Numbered from the stretch's first letter, positions 11,293 to 20,629 are shown. The stretch is DNA of 64,000 bases from Microcoleus sp. bin48.metabat.b7b8b9.023 (GCF_013299185.1 NZ_JAAFKG010000016.1:53289-117288), one strand, 5' to 3'. The notes: generated from the sequence alone by a model not told the origin. A program made the numbers and translations.

Positions 11293-12156
11293 ATGAATGT
11301 CGCAATCAGGCGATCGCAGATTTCTGATATCGATGTTTGCGCTCGCATTAATTATGAAGCTTTTAAAAGTATTTCCGATCGCCACTGCTTCCCTCACACA
11401 GATTTTCCGACGCTAGAGTTTTCAACTGAGATTATTGGCCTTTTGATCGAAAGTCCGTCGTTTTTCGGCATAGTAGCCGAGAGTGACGGTGCGGTTGTCG
11501 GCTGCGGTTTTATGGACGAACGCAACCCGATTCGCGGTATTGGGCCAGTAAGTGTAGATCGCACTTTTCAAGGCCGCGGTGCAGGGCGGGAAATGATGAA
11601 AACCTTACTGGAACGGGGACAGGATGCTGTAGGCATTCGTTTGGTGCAAGAATCTTTCAACATGGGCTCGCTGTCGCTGTACTCTTCTCTGGGCTTTGAG
11701 GTGAAGGAAGCTTTCGTGTTAATGGAGGGGAAGTTTCGCAGCCCGCCGCAGTATGGGTTTGAGGTGCGGCCGATGGCTAGTGAGGATGTGGGCGAATGCG
11801 CGGCTTTGTGCGAAAAAGTCTGTGGGTGCGATCGAACTTCCGACATTGAAGACGCCCTAAATAACTATTCTCCCTTAGTTGCGTGCCAGCAAGGTCGGAT
11901 TGTGGCCTATACTTGTGCGGTGTCTGCTTTGGGTCACAGCGTCGCCGAAACCGAGGCAGATATGCAGGCTTTGCTCTTGGGGGCTGCTGCGTACAGTTGC
12001 GAAGAAGTGCTGGCTTTTCACTTGCCGCTGAGGTATGGAAGTCTGTTTCGCTGGTGTTTGCAACAAGGGCTGCGCGCCGTCAAGCCGATGGCGGTGATGG
12101 CAGTTGGCGAGTACCAATCGCCGGAGGGATGTTGGTTTCCGTCTTTTGTTTATTGA
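11293..12156 (+). CDS. Tandem GNAT-fold acetyltransferase
   Basis: A 287-residue protein with two GNAT folds. The N-terminal half (about 1-145) is a canonical acyl-CoA acetyltransferase: VGCGFMDERNPI, the acetyl-CoA binding loop QGRGAGREMM (about 95), and the C-terminal LYSSLGFEVKEAF strand-helix. The C-terminal half (about 155-287) restarts with FEVRPMASEDVGECAAL but lacks a clear R/Q-x-x-G-x-G/A loop, so it is probably a non-catalytic duplicate. The substrate is unknown. It ends 20 bp before trpE on the same strand, which makes cotranscription plausible. Confidence 0.82.
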   Translation: MNVAIRRSQISDIDVCARINYEAFKSISDRHCFPHTDFPTLEFSTEIIGLLIESPSFFGIVAESDGAVVGCGFMDERNPIRGIGPVSVDRTFQGRGAGREMMKTLLERGQDAVGIRLVQESFNMGSLSLYSSLGFEVKEAFVLMEGKFRSPPQYGFEVRPMASEDVGECAALCEKVCGCDRTSDIEDALNNYSPLVACQQGRIVAYTCAVSALGHSVAETEADMQALLLGAAAYSCEEVLAFHLPLRYGSLFRWCLQQGLRAVKPMAVMAVGEYQSPEGCWFPSFVY

Positions 12157-12176
12157 TTGTATAGCAAAGTGAGTAT

Positions 12177-13724
12177 ATGATATTTCCCGATTTCTCACAA
12201 TTCTGCGAACTGGCAAAACAAGGCAATTTTGTACCCGTGTATCAAGAATGGGTGGCTGATTTGGATACGCCTGTGTCTGCGTGGTATCGGGTTTGCGCCG
12301 GTCAACCTTACAGTTTTCTGCTGGAGTCGGTGGAAGGTGGGGAGAAGGTTGGGCGTTATAGTTTGTTAGGGTGCGATCCGCTGTGGATTTTGGAGGCTAG
12401 GGGCGATCGCACAACTCAAGTTTACCGCGACGGTTCCCAAAAAGTATTTGCGGGCGATCCGTTTGAGGCTTTAACCGAGTGTTTGCAGCCTTACAAGCCA
12501 GTGAAATTGCCCCAGTTACCGCCGGGAATTGGCGGGTTGTTCGGTTTTTGGGGTTACGAGTTAATTAAGTGGATTGAACCGCGAGTTCCGGTGCATCCGG
12601 CGGGCGAGAATGATTTGCCGGATGGATTGTGGATGCAGGTTGATAATTTGTTGATTTTTGACCAGGTGAAGCGGAAAATTTGGGCCGTCGCCTATGCGGA
12701 TTTGCGCGAGACTGGCGTTGATTTGGCCCAGGCCTATGGGGTGGCGTGCGATCGGGTTTCTCAGTTAGTTGATAAACTGAAATCGCCACTTTCACAACAA
12801 TCTACTCTGATAGAATGGACTCCGCCGAGTTACGGGCAAGATGCCAGTTCCACAACTGAAAATACAGAATTAGCTTACAGCAGCAATACCACCCGCGACA
12901 AGTATTGTGAAAATGTATTGAAAGCCAAGGATTATATCAAAGCCGGAGATATTTTTCAGGTAGTAATTTCGCAGCGGCTGGAAGCAGAATACAGCGGCGA
13001 TCCTTTTGCACTTTACCGCTCTTTGCGCCTGATTAATCCTTCTCCGTACATGGCTTATTTTAATTTTGGAGATTGGCAGATTATCGGTTCCAGTCCAGAA
13101 GTGATGGTGAAGGCAGAAAATACTGTTGACGGCAAAAAGATTGCTACTTTGCGGCCGATTGCGGGTACGCGCCGCCGGGGTCAAACTCCCCAACAAGACG
13201 ATGCTTTAGCTGCTGAATTACTGCAAGATCCGAAGGAAATTGCGGAACACGTGATGTTAGTTGATTTGGGCAGAAACGATTTAGGCAGAGTTTGCCGGAA
13301 TGGTACTGTCAAAGTTGACGAATTAATGAAAATTGAGCGTTATTCTCACGTGATGCACATTGTGAGTAATGTAATCGGAGAATTGGCTGAAGATAAGACA
13401 GCTTGGGATTTGCTGAAAGCTAGTTTTCCTGCTGGTACGGTTAGCGGTGCTCCGAAGATTCGGGCGATGGAAATTGTCCACGAGTTGGAAGGTTGCCGTC
13501 GCGGCCCGTATTCTGGGGTTTACGGGTATTATGATTTTGAGGGACAGTTGAATAGTGCGATTACAATTCGGACTATGGTTGTTCGTTCTCAGGGAGGTGG
13601 CAAACATTCGGTTTGTGTGCAAGCCGGTGCTGGTTTGGTGGCGGATTCTAACCCGGATATGGAGTATGAAGAAACTCTCAATAAAGCACGGGGTATGTTG
13701 CAGGCTATTCGCTGTTTGAAGTAG
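12177..13724 (+). CDS. trpE: Anthranilate synthase component I
   Basis: A 515-residue enzyme converting chorismate and glutamine-derived ammonia to anthranilate, the first step of tryptophan synthesis. The N-terminal domain has the feedback-inhibition motif [18 protein letters not shown] (about 47-65). The C-terminal chorismate-binding domain shows [57 protein letters not shown] and GVYGYYDF, all TrpE hallmarks, with complete length. It is separate from trpG, which is not in the window. No leader peptide or T-box-like structure was found in the short gap before it, and the GNAT gene 20 bp upstream suggests shared transcription. Confidence 0.95.
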   Translation: MIFPDFSQFCELAKQGNFVPVYQEWVADLDTPVSAWYRVCAGQPYSFLLESVEGGEKVGRYSLLGCDPLWILEARGDRTTQVYRDGSQKVFAGDPFEALTECLQPYKPVKLPQLPPGIGGLFGFWGYELIKWIEPRVPVHPAGENDLPDGLWMQVDNLLIFDQVKRKIWAVAYADLRETGVDLAQAYGVACDRVSQLVDKLKSPLSQQSTLIEWTPPSYGQDASSTTENTELAYSSNTTRDKYCENVLKAKDYIKAGDIFQVVISQRLEAEYSGDPFALYRSLRLINPSPYMAYFNFGDWQIIGSSPEVMVKAENTVDGKKIATLRPIAGTRRRGQTPQQDDALAAELLQDPKEIAEHVMLVDLGRNDLGRVCRNGTVKVDELMKIERYSHVMHIVSNVIGELAEDKTAWDLLKASFPAGTVSGAPKIRAMEIVHELEGCRRGPYSGVYGYYDFEGQLNSAITIRTMVVRSQGGGKHSVCVQAGAGLVADSNPDMEYEETLNKARGMLQAIRCLK

Positions 13725-13756
13725 CAAGTCAAAAATCTTGTCGGTGTCGATAAGAG

Positions 13757-13897
13757 TCGGCGATTAAAATCGCGTCTATACAAACAATGTCCGCCTCCGC
13801 GGACAAAGAGAAAAAGAGAAGATGACGTAATTTTAACCGTCTGGTATTCAACCCGCGGAGGCGGGTTTTGTTTGTATAGACGCGATTTCAATCGCCC
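13757..13897. repeat. Long inverted repeat (TATAGACGCGATTTCAATCG family)
   Basis: The left arm GCGATTAAAATCGCGTCTAT with CCGCCTCCGCGG and the right arm CCGCGGAGGCGG with TATAGACGCGATTTCAATCG are inverted copies about 45 bp long, separated by a 40-bp spacer. It lies between trpE and the PhzF gene and is the same family as 2694-2778. It could fold into a cruciform or hairpin and end trpE transcription. Confidence 0.75.
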
Positions 13898-13925
13898 GGT
13901 GTTCTAAATCTTAAAAGAGGGAAAT

Positions 13926-14810
13926 ATGAATTTTTATATAGTTGACGTGTTTGCCGAGTCAAAATATGCTGGCAATCAGCTAGCTGTATTTTGTGGCGCG
14001 GGAGTTGCGGAACTCTCAGAGGCCGAAATGCTGCTGATAGCGAAGGAAATCAATTATTCGGAAACCACGTTTATTCGATCGCCCGAACCGCAAAATAACG
14101 GCTATGACGTGCGTATCTTCACGCCCAAGAAGGAATTACCGTTTGCCGGTCATCCGACGCTGGGGACGGCGTTTGTGTTACAGCAAGAGGTAATTGGCGA
14201 AAAGGTCGATCGGGTAATTCTCAATTTAGCCGTGGGTCAAATTCCTGTCACCTTTAATTATCGCAACGAATCCGCAGATATTTTATGGATGCGACAAAAC
14301 CCGCCAACATTCGGTCAAGTTTTGCCAACCGAAACTCTCGCCAACGTCCTAAATTTACAATCCGATGAAATCGATACAAACTTCCCAATTCAAGAAGTTT
14401 CTACCGGAGTACCGTTTATAATTGTCCCTTTAAAAACCCTCGCAGCCGTCAAAAAAGCTCAAGTCAAATTAGATAAATATTTTGAACTAATTAATACCAC
14501 AGAAGCCAAAGAAATTTTGATATTCTGCCCAGAAACTTACAGCGACATTAATGATTTAAACGTCCGAGTTTTCGCTTATTCCTTAGGAATTCCCGAAGAT
14601 CCGGCGACGGGGAGTGCCAATGGCTGTTTGGCTGGATATTTGGTACAATATGCTTATTGTGGGGAATCAAAGATTGATGTGAGAGTCGAACAGGGTTATG
14701 AGATTGGTAGACCTTCGTTGCTGTTTTTGAAATCTCAAAAATTTCAGGAAAAAATAGAAGTTTTGGTGGGAGGTAAAGTAGTGATGGTGGCGAAAGGAGA
14801 ATTTGTTTAA
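13926..14810 (+). CDS. PhzF family isomerase/epimerase
   Basis: A 294-residue protein of the PhzF/diaminopimelate-epimerase fold. Diagnostic blocks are FYIVDVFAESKYAGNQLAVF (about 3-22), NYSETTFI with the conserved catalytic Glu (near 46), FTPKKELPFAGHPTLGTAF (about 66-84) and PEDPATGSANGCLAGYL (about 222-238). Members isomerise or epimerise small molecules using this Glu; most cyanobacterial copies have no known substrate and do not act in phenazine synthesis. The start follows AAAGAGGGAAAT, a good ribosome-binding site. It stands alone between repeat regions. Confidence 0.9.
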   Translation: MNFYIVDVFAESKYAGNQLAVFCGAGVAELSEAEMLLIAKEINYSETTFIRSPEPQNNGYDVRIFTPKKELPFAGHPTLGTAFVLQQEVIGEKVDRVILNLAVGQIPVTFNYRNESADILWMRQNPPTFGQVLPTETLANVLNLQSDEIDTNFPIQEVSTGVPFIIVPLKTLAAVKKAQVKLDKYFELINTTEAKEILIFCPETYSDINDLNVRVFAYSLGIPEDPATGSANGCLAGYLVQYAYCGESKIDVRVEQGYEIGRPSLLFLKSQKFQEKIEVLVGGKVVMVAKGEFV

Positions 14811-14835
14811 AATATTCAAATATAGCTTCCTATAT

Positions 14836-14964
14836 AGGTTCGTAGTGAGGACTTTAGTCCTTCTTTGTTGCGGACTAAAGTCCTCACTACGAACGATTCA
14901 GCTATAGGTTCGTAGTGAGGACTTTAGTCCTTCTTTGTTGTAGACTATAATCCTGACTACGAAC
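14836..14964. repeat. Two copies of the GTTCGTAGTGAGGAC palindrome
   Basis: Each copy reads GGTTCGTAGTGAGGACTTTA, a short loop, then TAAAGTCCTCACTACGAAC (the second with small differences, e.g. TATAATCCTGAC). Same family as the 16419 array, the IS4 insertion site and a half copy at about 44760. Confidence 0.85.
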
Positions 14965-15048
14965 CTATTCAGCTAATATGAGGTAGCTCATATTCATTGC
15001 TGTCGGTTACTGGCATAGTGAAAGCATCATTTTTCTGAGATACTTCCA

Positions 15049-15546
15049 ATGTTACCAACATTTTCGCGCAGTTTAAATTTATCCCTTGACGATTCCGAAG
15101 CCCTGCTTGCACTTCCATTAACCAGCTTGCTGGATTCACCGGAATTCAATCAACTCTTGGAAAGTCTGGATACTGCTTTGCTTAAAGAAAGTTTGCCTAC
15201 TGCTGGGGCTGTATTATCCCAAAAACTCCCAGCTTTTTATGATTGGTTGCAAACAGAATTGGGAATTAAAAATGTCCCAGATAGTCCAGATCATGCTACG
15301 CAATGGGTAGTCAGTTTTCTAAAGAATCAAGAGAGTTTAACTCGTTTAGTTGAGATGCACAAATCGATTCCAAGACTTGCATTAGATCGATCGATTCCTC
15401 GGTTAGTTAGCGCCTTTGATGGGGTTCAACCCACCGCCGTCAAAGAAGAGTGGCAAAAAGCGATCGCAGCGCTTTGTCTGGTACTCGCCGTCGCAGCGCG
15501 GGAAAACCAGTCACCGGGCGCATCAAAGGCTTTGGTAGGGGTTTAG
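15049..15546 (+). CDS. Hypothetical cyanobacterial protein
   Basis: A 165-residue, mostly helical, soluble protein with no domain I recognise. It contains short Leu-rich segments (ALLALPLTSLLDSPEFNQLL) and ends in a hydrophobic helix (AIAALCLVLAVAARE, about 138-152). No signal peptide or metal-binding motif. It converges on the hydrolase gene and overlaps it by 4 bp, an arrangement implying both stops are real. Start chosen at the first ATG after the repeat region. Confidence 0.6.
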   Translation: MLPTFSRSLNLSLDDSEALLALPLTSLLDSPEFNQLLESLDTALLKESLPTAGAVLSQKLPAFYDWLQTELGIKNVPDSPDHATQWVVSFLKNQESLTRLVEMHKSIPRLALDRSIPRLVSAFDGVQPTAVKEEWQKAIAALCLVLAVAARENQSPGASKALVGV

Positions 15547-16379
15547 GTAAAGCGGTTTTTGCGGAAAATTTGCAGTTGCGCGCGATCGATCTCAACGACT
15601 ACCGGCTTTTTCTTGTTGAGGACGATCGCATTATGCCGATTTAACAACAGCCACTGAGCCAACATTACCACCAAAACTCGCCTTTTGCGAAACTTACCTT
15701 CAAAACGGGCCATTCGGACGATCGCCTCTTCGATTTTATACCACCAGTTTTTCCCTTTCTGAGAAATCACAAAAATCCTTCCCGGTATGTAATCGCCTCC
15801 ATTTGCCCAGAAAGCATACCTTTCGCCTAAACTAAAGTAGTGAAAAACATTTGTAGCGGTGCAAGTTTGAGCTAACTTTTCCGCAACCCCCAAAGAATTG
15901 AAAATTACAATGGAGCGAATATAATCCGGGTATTTTGCTACAATTTGCTGAGCAACTTTGCCGCCCAAACTTTCTCCGATGACATCCGCCGGATTTCCGC
16001 TGCGAAATTGCTGTTTAAGCCAATCTATAGCGCCTACAGTTTCCGCAGCTTTTAACTGGCGTTCTAGTTTTGCCACAAATACATCGGGCGTATCTTCCAA
16101 AACGCGATCGAAAGGATACCACGAACCGTATCCGCGAATCACGAGCACGGGCGGATTATTCCCAGAAACCGGAAGGCGACTTTCAGCATAAAAACCAGTG
16201 CGAAAGTCTTCAAAGACTTTTTCTATGGTATAATTTTCATCAACAACTTGCCCCTCTGCGTGCCGAACATAAATTGACGGATTGCTGGGATCCTCAGTAT
16301 CGTGGAGTTGGGGTTTGGCAAACTTTTCGTAGAGGGAATCTAGCAAGTGCCTTCCTGTAGGGCGATCGACAAAATCCAA
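15543..16379 (-). CDS. Alpha/beta-fold hydrolase
   Basis: A 278-residue protein with an alpha/beta-hydrolase core. PPVLVIRGYGSWYPFD resembles the oxyanion-hole strand, and VIGESLGGKVAQQIVAKYP (about 138-156) is a G-x-S-x-G nucleophile elbow with the catalytic Ser. The C-terminal third is basic (RFEGKFRKRRVLVVMLAQWL) and does not show an obvious catalytic His. The substrate is unknown. The 79-bp hairpin array separates it from hom, which is on the same strand. Confidence 0.65.
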   Translation of the reverse strand: MDFVDRPTGRHLLDSLYEKFAKPQLHDTEDPSNPSIYVRHAEGQVVDENYTIEKVFEDFRTGFYAESRLPVSGNNPPVLVIRGYGSWYPFDRVLEDTPDVFVAKLERQLKAAETVGAIDWLKQQFRSGNPADVIGESLGGKVAQQIVAKYPDYIRSIVIFNSLGVAEKLAQTCTATNVFHYFSLGERYAFWANGGDYIPGRIFVISQKGKNWWYKIEEAIVRMARFEGKFRKRRVLVVMLAQWLLLNRHNAIVLNKKKPVVVEIDRAQLQIFRKNRFT

Positions 16380-16418
16380 GTTTATTGATCCATACTAAAT
16401 TAAAAACAATCTAAAAAT

Positions 16419-16797
16419 GGTTCGTAGTGAGGACTTTAGTCCGCATTCATGAATGACTAAAGTCTGAACGCTCAAACCTCTATTTCGCGTTTTAAAAGGT
16501 TCGTAGTGAGGACTTTAGTCCGCATTCATGAATGACTAAAGTCTGAACGCTCAAACCTCTATTTCGCGTTTTAAAAGGTTCGTAGTGAGGACTTTAGTCC
16601 TCAGGAAAAGAAGGACTAAAGTCCTCACTACGAACCTCTACTTCACGTTTTAAAAGGTTCGTAGTGAGGACTTTAGTCCTCAGGGAAAGAAGGACTAAAG
16701 TCCTCACTACGAACCTCTACTTCACGTTTTAAAAGGTTCGTAGTGAGGACTTTAGTCCTCAGGGAAAGAAGGACTAAAGTCCTCACTACAAACCTTG
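16419..16797. repeat. Five tandem 79-bp hairpin units
   Basis: Unit starts (GGTTCGTAGTGAGGACTTTA) fall at 16419, 16498, 16577, 16656 and 16735, an exact 79-bp period. Each unit holds an inverted pair (AGTGAGGACTTTAGTCC / GGACTAAAGTCCTCACT) followed by an AAACCTCTATTTCGCGTTTT or AACCTCTACTTCACGTTTT linker. Units 1-2 share one loop (CGCATTCATGAATG); units 3-5 another. It ends 9 bp before the hom stop codon. Confidence 0.95.
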
Positions 16798-16805
16798 TGC
16801 AATTA

Positions 16806-18122
16806 TTACAAAACTCGCAACGTGCTCGCAATACTATCGACTGCTTCCATCGCGCGAATTTCATCGAGTGCTTGTTGAAAATTACCTTCCCGAACATCGT
16901 GAGTCACCACAACAATTTCTGCTAAATTGCCGTGAATTCCCGTTTGCACAATTGACTCCAAACTCACTTGGTGGTTGCCGAAACAAGTGCCAAGTTTGCC
17001 AATTACCCCCGGAGTATCCCGCGTCAGAAAACGCGCGTAAAAGCGAGTCACAAGTTCCTGCATTTCTGCTATTTTGCAGTAGTGTTGGTGAGTGCAACTC
17101 AGCAAAGGATGGGGAATCGGCACAGTTTCGGTTTTCAGGATAGCAGCCACATTCAAAATGTCGGATACTACCGCGCTGGCTGTGGGCCCAGCCCCCGCAC
17201 CGCGACCGTAAAGCATCAATTGCCCGATCGCATCTCCTTCGACTAAAATTGCATTGTAAACGCCGTTCACACTCGCCAGCGGATGAGCTTTTGGCACAAA
17301 AGTAGGATGCACCCGAATCGAGAGGAGTTCCCCTTCTGCATCCCCATTATGTTCGGAAATTTTGCTAGTTTCTTGAGCAATAGCTAGCAATTTGATCGTA
17401 AATCCCAGCTTGTCGGCGTAGTCAATATCAGCCGCGCTAACTTGCCTGATACCTTCGCAGTGAATATCTGCTAAATTGATGCGTCCGCTAAAAGCTAACG
17501 AAGCTAAAATAGCAATTTTATCAGCAGCATCTAATCCATCCACATCTGCTGTGGGGTCAGCTTCAGCATAACCTAATTGCTGAGCGTCCGCGAGCACTTC
17601 GCCAAAGTCTGCGCCTTCACTCTGCATCCGCGTCAGGATGTAATTAGTTGTGCCGTTAACGATACCAGTTACACTTTTGATGCGGTTTGCACCCAAAGAT
17701 TGTTTGAGGGTTTGAATGACCGGAATGCCGCCACCCACAGCAGCTTCTAGCATTACATAAACGCCTTTTGCGTTAGCAGCCTCGAAAATTTCATTACCGT
17801 AGCGGGCGATAACTGCTTTGTTGGCGGTGACTACGTGCTTCCCGTTGTCGATAGCTTGCAGAATGAGCGATCGCGCCGGTTCCAATCCGCCAATCAGTTC
17901 TACTACAATATCAATTTCCGGGTCAGTGGCGATCGCCTCTAGGTCAGTTGTCAGCACATTTTCTGGCAATTGTAAAGACCGAGTTCGAGAAATATCGCGC
18001 ACTCCCACCCGATAGATTTCCAATTCCTGCAATAGCGGATGGCGCCCATCTGCGGAGAGCAAAATCTCTGCTGTGCCCGCGCCAACCGTACCCAAACCTA
18101 GCAAACCAATTTTGAAAGCCAC
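16806..18122 (-). CDS. hom: Homoserine dehydrogenase
   Basis: NAD(P)H-dependent reduction of aspartate semialdehyde to homoserine, the branch toward threonine and methionine. The N-terminal Rossmann motif FKIGLLGLGTVGAGTA, the catalytic domain (NGKHVVTANKAVIA, GGIPVIQTLKQSL, GIVNGTTNYILTRM, YAEADPTADVDGLDAADK) and a C-terminal ACT domain (RFLTRDTPGVIGKLGTCFG) are all present. The frame extends to an ATG at 18182, but the family normally begins at (M)AFKIGLLG, so the GTG at 18122 is preferred; the longer start cannot be excluded. The ACT domain suggests feedback by threonine. A tandem hairpin array directly follows the stop and may act as a transcription end. Confidence 0.95.
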   Translation of the reverse strand: MAFKIGLLGLGTVGAGTAEILLSADGRHPLLQELEIYRVGVRDISRTRSLQLPENVLTTDLEAIATDPEIDIVVELIGGLEPARSLILQAIDNGKHVVTANKAVIARYGNEIFEAANAKGVYVMLEAAVGGGIPVIQTLKQSLGANRIKSVTGIVNGTTNYILTRMQSEGADFGEVLADAQQLGYAEADPTADVDGLDAADKIAILASLAFSGRINLADIHCEGIRQVSAADIDYADKLGFTIKLLAIAQETSKISEHNGDAEGELLSIRVHPTFVPKAHPLASVNGVYNAILVEGDAIGQLMLYGRGAGAGPTASAVVSDILNVAAILKTETVPIPHPLLSCTHQHYCKIAEMQELVTRFYARFLTRDTPGVIGKLGTCFGNHQVSLESIVQTGIHGNLAEIVVVTHDVREGNFQQALDEIRAMEAVDSIASTLRVL

Positions 18123-18298
18123 GACTTTGACCCGTAGAAAATCACTTAATCTACAATCATTGTATGATAACAGCGCATTCATAGAATACCCAGATACCCG
18201 ACTTCTTTAAAAAGTCAGACTCTATATCAGATCGTGTCGAGTCAATCACTCGCAATAAAAACAGTTCGTAGTGAGGACTAAAGTCCTCATAATTAAAG

Positions 18299-18308
18299 GA
18301 CTAAAGTC
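18299..18308. repeat. Left 10-bp target duplication of the IS4-family element
   Basis: GACTAAAGTC, repeated exactly at 19790-19799 on the other side of the element. Confidence 0.85.
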
Positions 18309-19789
18309 GAATGGCACTGAAAAAGGCTTAATCACCTTCGTAGTTTAGCTTTCAAGACAGAGCGAGGTTCCTGCATTCGAGAATACGGTTTCGGCCTTCG
18401 TTTTAAAACTCTGGGCTCAGAACGCCCAGGTCGAATCGTAAGTAAATTAGTTGCCACCTGTTCCAAAAGTAATTGACGCCATTGTCGCTGTTGGCGTTTT
18501 CCTGTAGTTGCCAACAGCGTCAATAACAGATTAAACTGTTGCCTAGTTGATTGGAATGAGAGTTGAAAAACTGTATTTTCTGATGAAGATACAGCCTGCC
18601 ACATAATGGTACGTAATAAATTGTAAGCTAATAAGTGTGTCCAGATTTCTTTTCTCACCATCACCGGAGTTTTAGCTGTTAACATCTCCATTTTTAACGT
18701 GGTTTTGAGATAGCGTAAATTGACTTCGGCTGCTGACCAACGTAATCCATATAAAGCAGTCAATTTTTTGACAGTGTACCGCTTGGCATCCACCAATGTT
18801 GTGACTACAATTATCCGCTCATCTCTAAAACCACGGTGCTTAATTCGCAAGCATACTTCTCGGACAATGAAACTAGACGGCAATGCCTCGAATTCCTCAT
18901 TGGTCATGTGGTTGGGACGCTGTTGAGGCTTATTCCAGACAACTTTATGGTCGCCTATTCCTAACTTTTTGCCCCGTCTAAAGTCTGTTTTGCGGAGATG
19001 ATTTTTACGAAAAACAGCGTCGGCTCCTTGCTGTTTTACTAAAACTAAATCGACATAATTACCGTAAGCTTGATCTGCTAATACTACATCCTCGGGGACT
19101 AAATTTCCATAAATCAAACGGCTCATCACAATCTCACTCACCGCCAAGGATGCTATGCCAGCGGATACCACAGCCCCAGTTAGTAATGAAAACATTACCA
19201 CCATTTTCGCAATGGGAAATCCACATCCTGGTTTTTGATTGCTGTGTTGCGGATACTCGGCTTGATTTTCATCCGTATCACTCATCAATACTGTTGTCCC
19301 ATCTAATACTCGCACTCGTCGTCCACACCATTGTTTTTCTATGCTCCCTTCTTTTTCTAAGGCCTCTGCGACTATGGGTACTAACTGTTGAACAAGTTGT
19401 TCTGGTAGTCGTTTACGAGCTTTACTATATGCCCCTGTGTCAGAAGAAGGAGGCTTGGCTCCGGCTGCACTCAGCCACGTACTCATCCGCTTCACGGCTT
19501 GACTCAAACTTTTGTCGGGATCTAGTACCTGGGATACCATCGCCCACAGGGTGACGGATGGTGTGTAGATGCTTTGGTAGTAGGTGATCTTCTCTTTCGC
19601 TAGAAGCTCTTGGATTAAGGCATCTGGCAGCAGCTTTTCCCAAGGTGAGGCAACGCTTTGCAAAAATTGTTGTTTGAGAATGGACGCACGATTTGACATA
19701 ATGGAAAGACATATTTTGGTTTGTAAGGCAATTATCTATGTATATCTTGCCTTACAGATTTTTTTTTGGTCACTTTTTCAGTGCCATTT
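18309..19789 (-). mobile_element. IS4-family insertion sequence, complete
   Basis: A 1481-bp element. The left end GAATGGCACTGAAAAAG and the inverted right end AAATGGCACTGAAAAAG match at 16 of 17 bases. A 10-bp target duplication (GACTAAAGTC) flanks it; IS4-family elements usually make 9-12 bp duplications. Joining the flanks restores an intact GTTCGTAGTGAGGAC-type palindrome, so the element inserted into a dispersed hairpin repeat. Confidence 0.9.
18332..19699 (-). CDS. IS4-family DDE transposase
   Basis: A 455-residue, apparently intact transposase. DDE landmarks: VLDGTTVLMSDTDEN (first Asp region, about 150), VVLADQAYGN (second Asp, about 207) and the IS4 YREK-type C-terminal motif in LYGLRWSAAEVNLRYLKTTL with the catalytic Glu near 325, followed by a conserved KEIWTHLLAYNLLR. 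The N-terminal helical part (LIQELLAKEKITYYQ, SAAGAKPPSSDTGAYSKARKRLP) is typical of the family. No frameshift or stop is seen, so the element may still be active. It fills nearly the whole element between the terminal repeats. Confidence 0.93.
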   Translation of the reverse strand: MSNRASILKQQFLQSVASPWEKLLPDALIQELLAKEKITYYQSIYTPSVTLWAMVSQVLDPDKSLSQAVKRMSTWLSAAGAKPPSSDTGAYSKARKRLPEQLVQQLVPIVAEALEKEGSIEKQWCGRRVRVLDGTTVLMSDTDENQAEYPQHSNQKPGCGFPIAKMVVMFSLLTGAVVSAGIASLAVSEIVMSRLIYGNLVPEDVVLADQAYGNYVDLVLVKQQGADAVFRKNHLRKTDFRRGKKLGIGDHKVVWNKPQQRPNHMTNEEFEALPSSFIVREVCLRIKHRGFRDERIIVVTTLVDAKRYTVKKLTALYGLRWSAAEVNLRYLKTTLKMEMLTAKTPVMVRKEIWTHLLAYNLLRTIMWQAVSSSENTVFQLSFQSTRQQFNLLLTLLATTGKRQQRQWRQLLLEQVATNLLTIRPGRSEPRVLKRRPKPYSRMQEPRSVLKAKLRR

Positions 19790-19799
19790 GACTAAAGTC
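19790..19799. repeat. Right 10-bp target duplication of the IS4-family element
   Basis: GACTAAAGTC, identical to 18299-18308; the following CTCACTACGAACC continues the interrupted palindrome. Confidence 0.85.
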
Positions 19800-19895
19800 C
19801 TCACTACGAACCAATATGATTGTGATTGTTATATTCAGAAACGATCTCACAAATTAATCCAGACCTTACATCAGGCTTTGCATGGTCATTTAAAT

Positions 19896-20084
19896 TTATG
19901 TATCCATATTTTCTCCCAATTCTCGAAGCCGCTGCGCCAATCTTTCGGATCGCTGCCTTTCTGAATTAACTTGCTGTTCTAGTTGCACATTTTCCTGTTC
20001 TAGCTGCTGTAGATGTGCTTCTTCTGCTCGAATTAAATCTTCTAATATAGCAGTCATAAATGAGTCGTAAAGTTTTTTGCCCAC
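19896..20084 (-). pseudogene. Coiled-coil C-terminal remnant (Uma2-like tail)
   Basis: A 62-codon open frame whose product is almost all coiled coil (LIRAEEAHLQQLEQENVQLE, then RSERLAQRLRELG). The RLAQRLRELG ending is typical of the C-terminal tail of cyanobacterial Uma2-family and similar proteins. The first 13 or so codons, including the start, lie inside a MITE-like repeat (20046-20148), so the original 5' part of the gene has been lost and replaced. Probably non-functional; a small expressed coiled-coil protein remains possible. Confidence 0.5.
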
Positions 20085-20148
20085 CCCAACCCTCCCCGCG
20101 AGTTCGGGGAGGGAGTAAGAAATTTACAAATGATTTAGGATTGCTATA
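20046..20148. repeat. MITE-2, copy 1
   Basis: A 103-bp element with imperfect terminal inverted repeats beginning TATAGCARTC and an inner hairpin ACCCTCCCCGCGAGTTCGGG. A second copy lies at 45575-45680 in the opposite orientation. Non-coding; most likely mobilised by a transposase elsewhere. Confidence 0.7.
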
Positions 20149-20273
20149 GACGAGATGGAATTAGTAGAAGAATTCAACTTTCATAGTAGGAACAAGAACC
20201 CAAGAAATCCTGAACCCAGCACAAGTCATGAAAGCAATGATTTTGAATAAATTAGGATTTTTAAGCGCGCCAT

Positions 20274-20381
20274 TATAGCCTTTCTCAAAAAGATGAGGTA
20301 TAACTGACAGCTTATATAACCGCTTAAACCAAGAGGGCCCAAGCCCAACAACGTCCGCGAATCTTTGTGAGAACCGCTATA
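20274..20381 (-). repeat. MITE-1, copy A (108 bp)
   Basis: Reads on the minus strand TATAGCGGTTCTCACAAAGA ... TTGAGAAAGGCTATA, exactly the same length as copy B at 45471-45578. The rest of the 20085-20832 interval holds only this element, MITE-2 and the CTTCCTTCATCC repeat; no gene is seen. Confidence 0.85.
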
Positions 20382-20629
20382 TACATATTCGAGTAATTTT
20401 TCGTAGAAAAAGCAACATCACATCTAATCGGAAAGGTAATATTACCCGAACATCTAAACAGCGACGCACCAGACAATTCATAACGGGGATGAATAACCAG
20501 GATTTGGTATGAAACGATAGTTAAGCAAACAAGACAAACAGTTGTTTTGTTTACAGTCTGCTCGCTATGGCTGGTGCGTCGCTGTCAGATTCTCGGTTTG
20601 TATTGAGGGATTTTTGTCAAGCGATGCAC

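Noticed and set aside
16419..16797. CRISPR-like array
   Set aside because: Units are 79 bp with inverted pairs and nearly identical spacers; there are no varied spacers and no cas genes.
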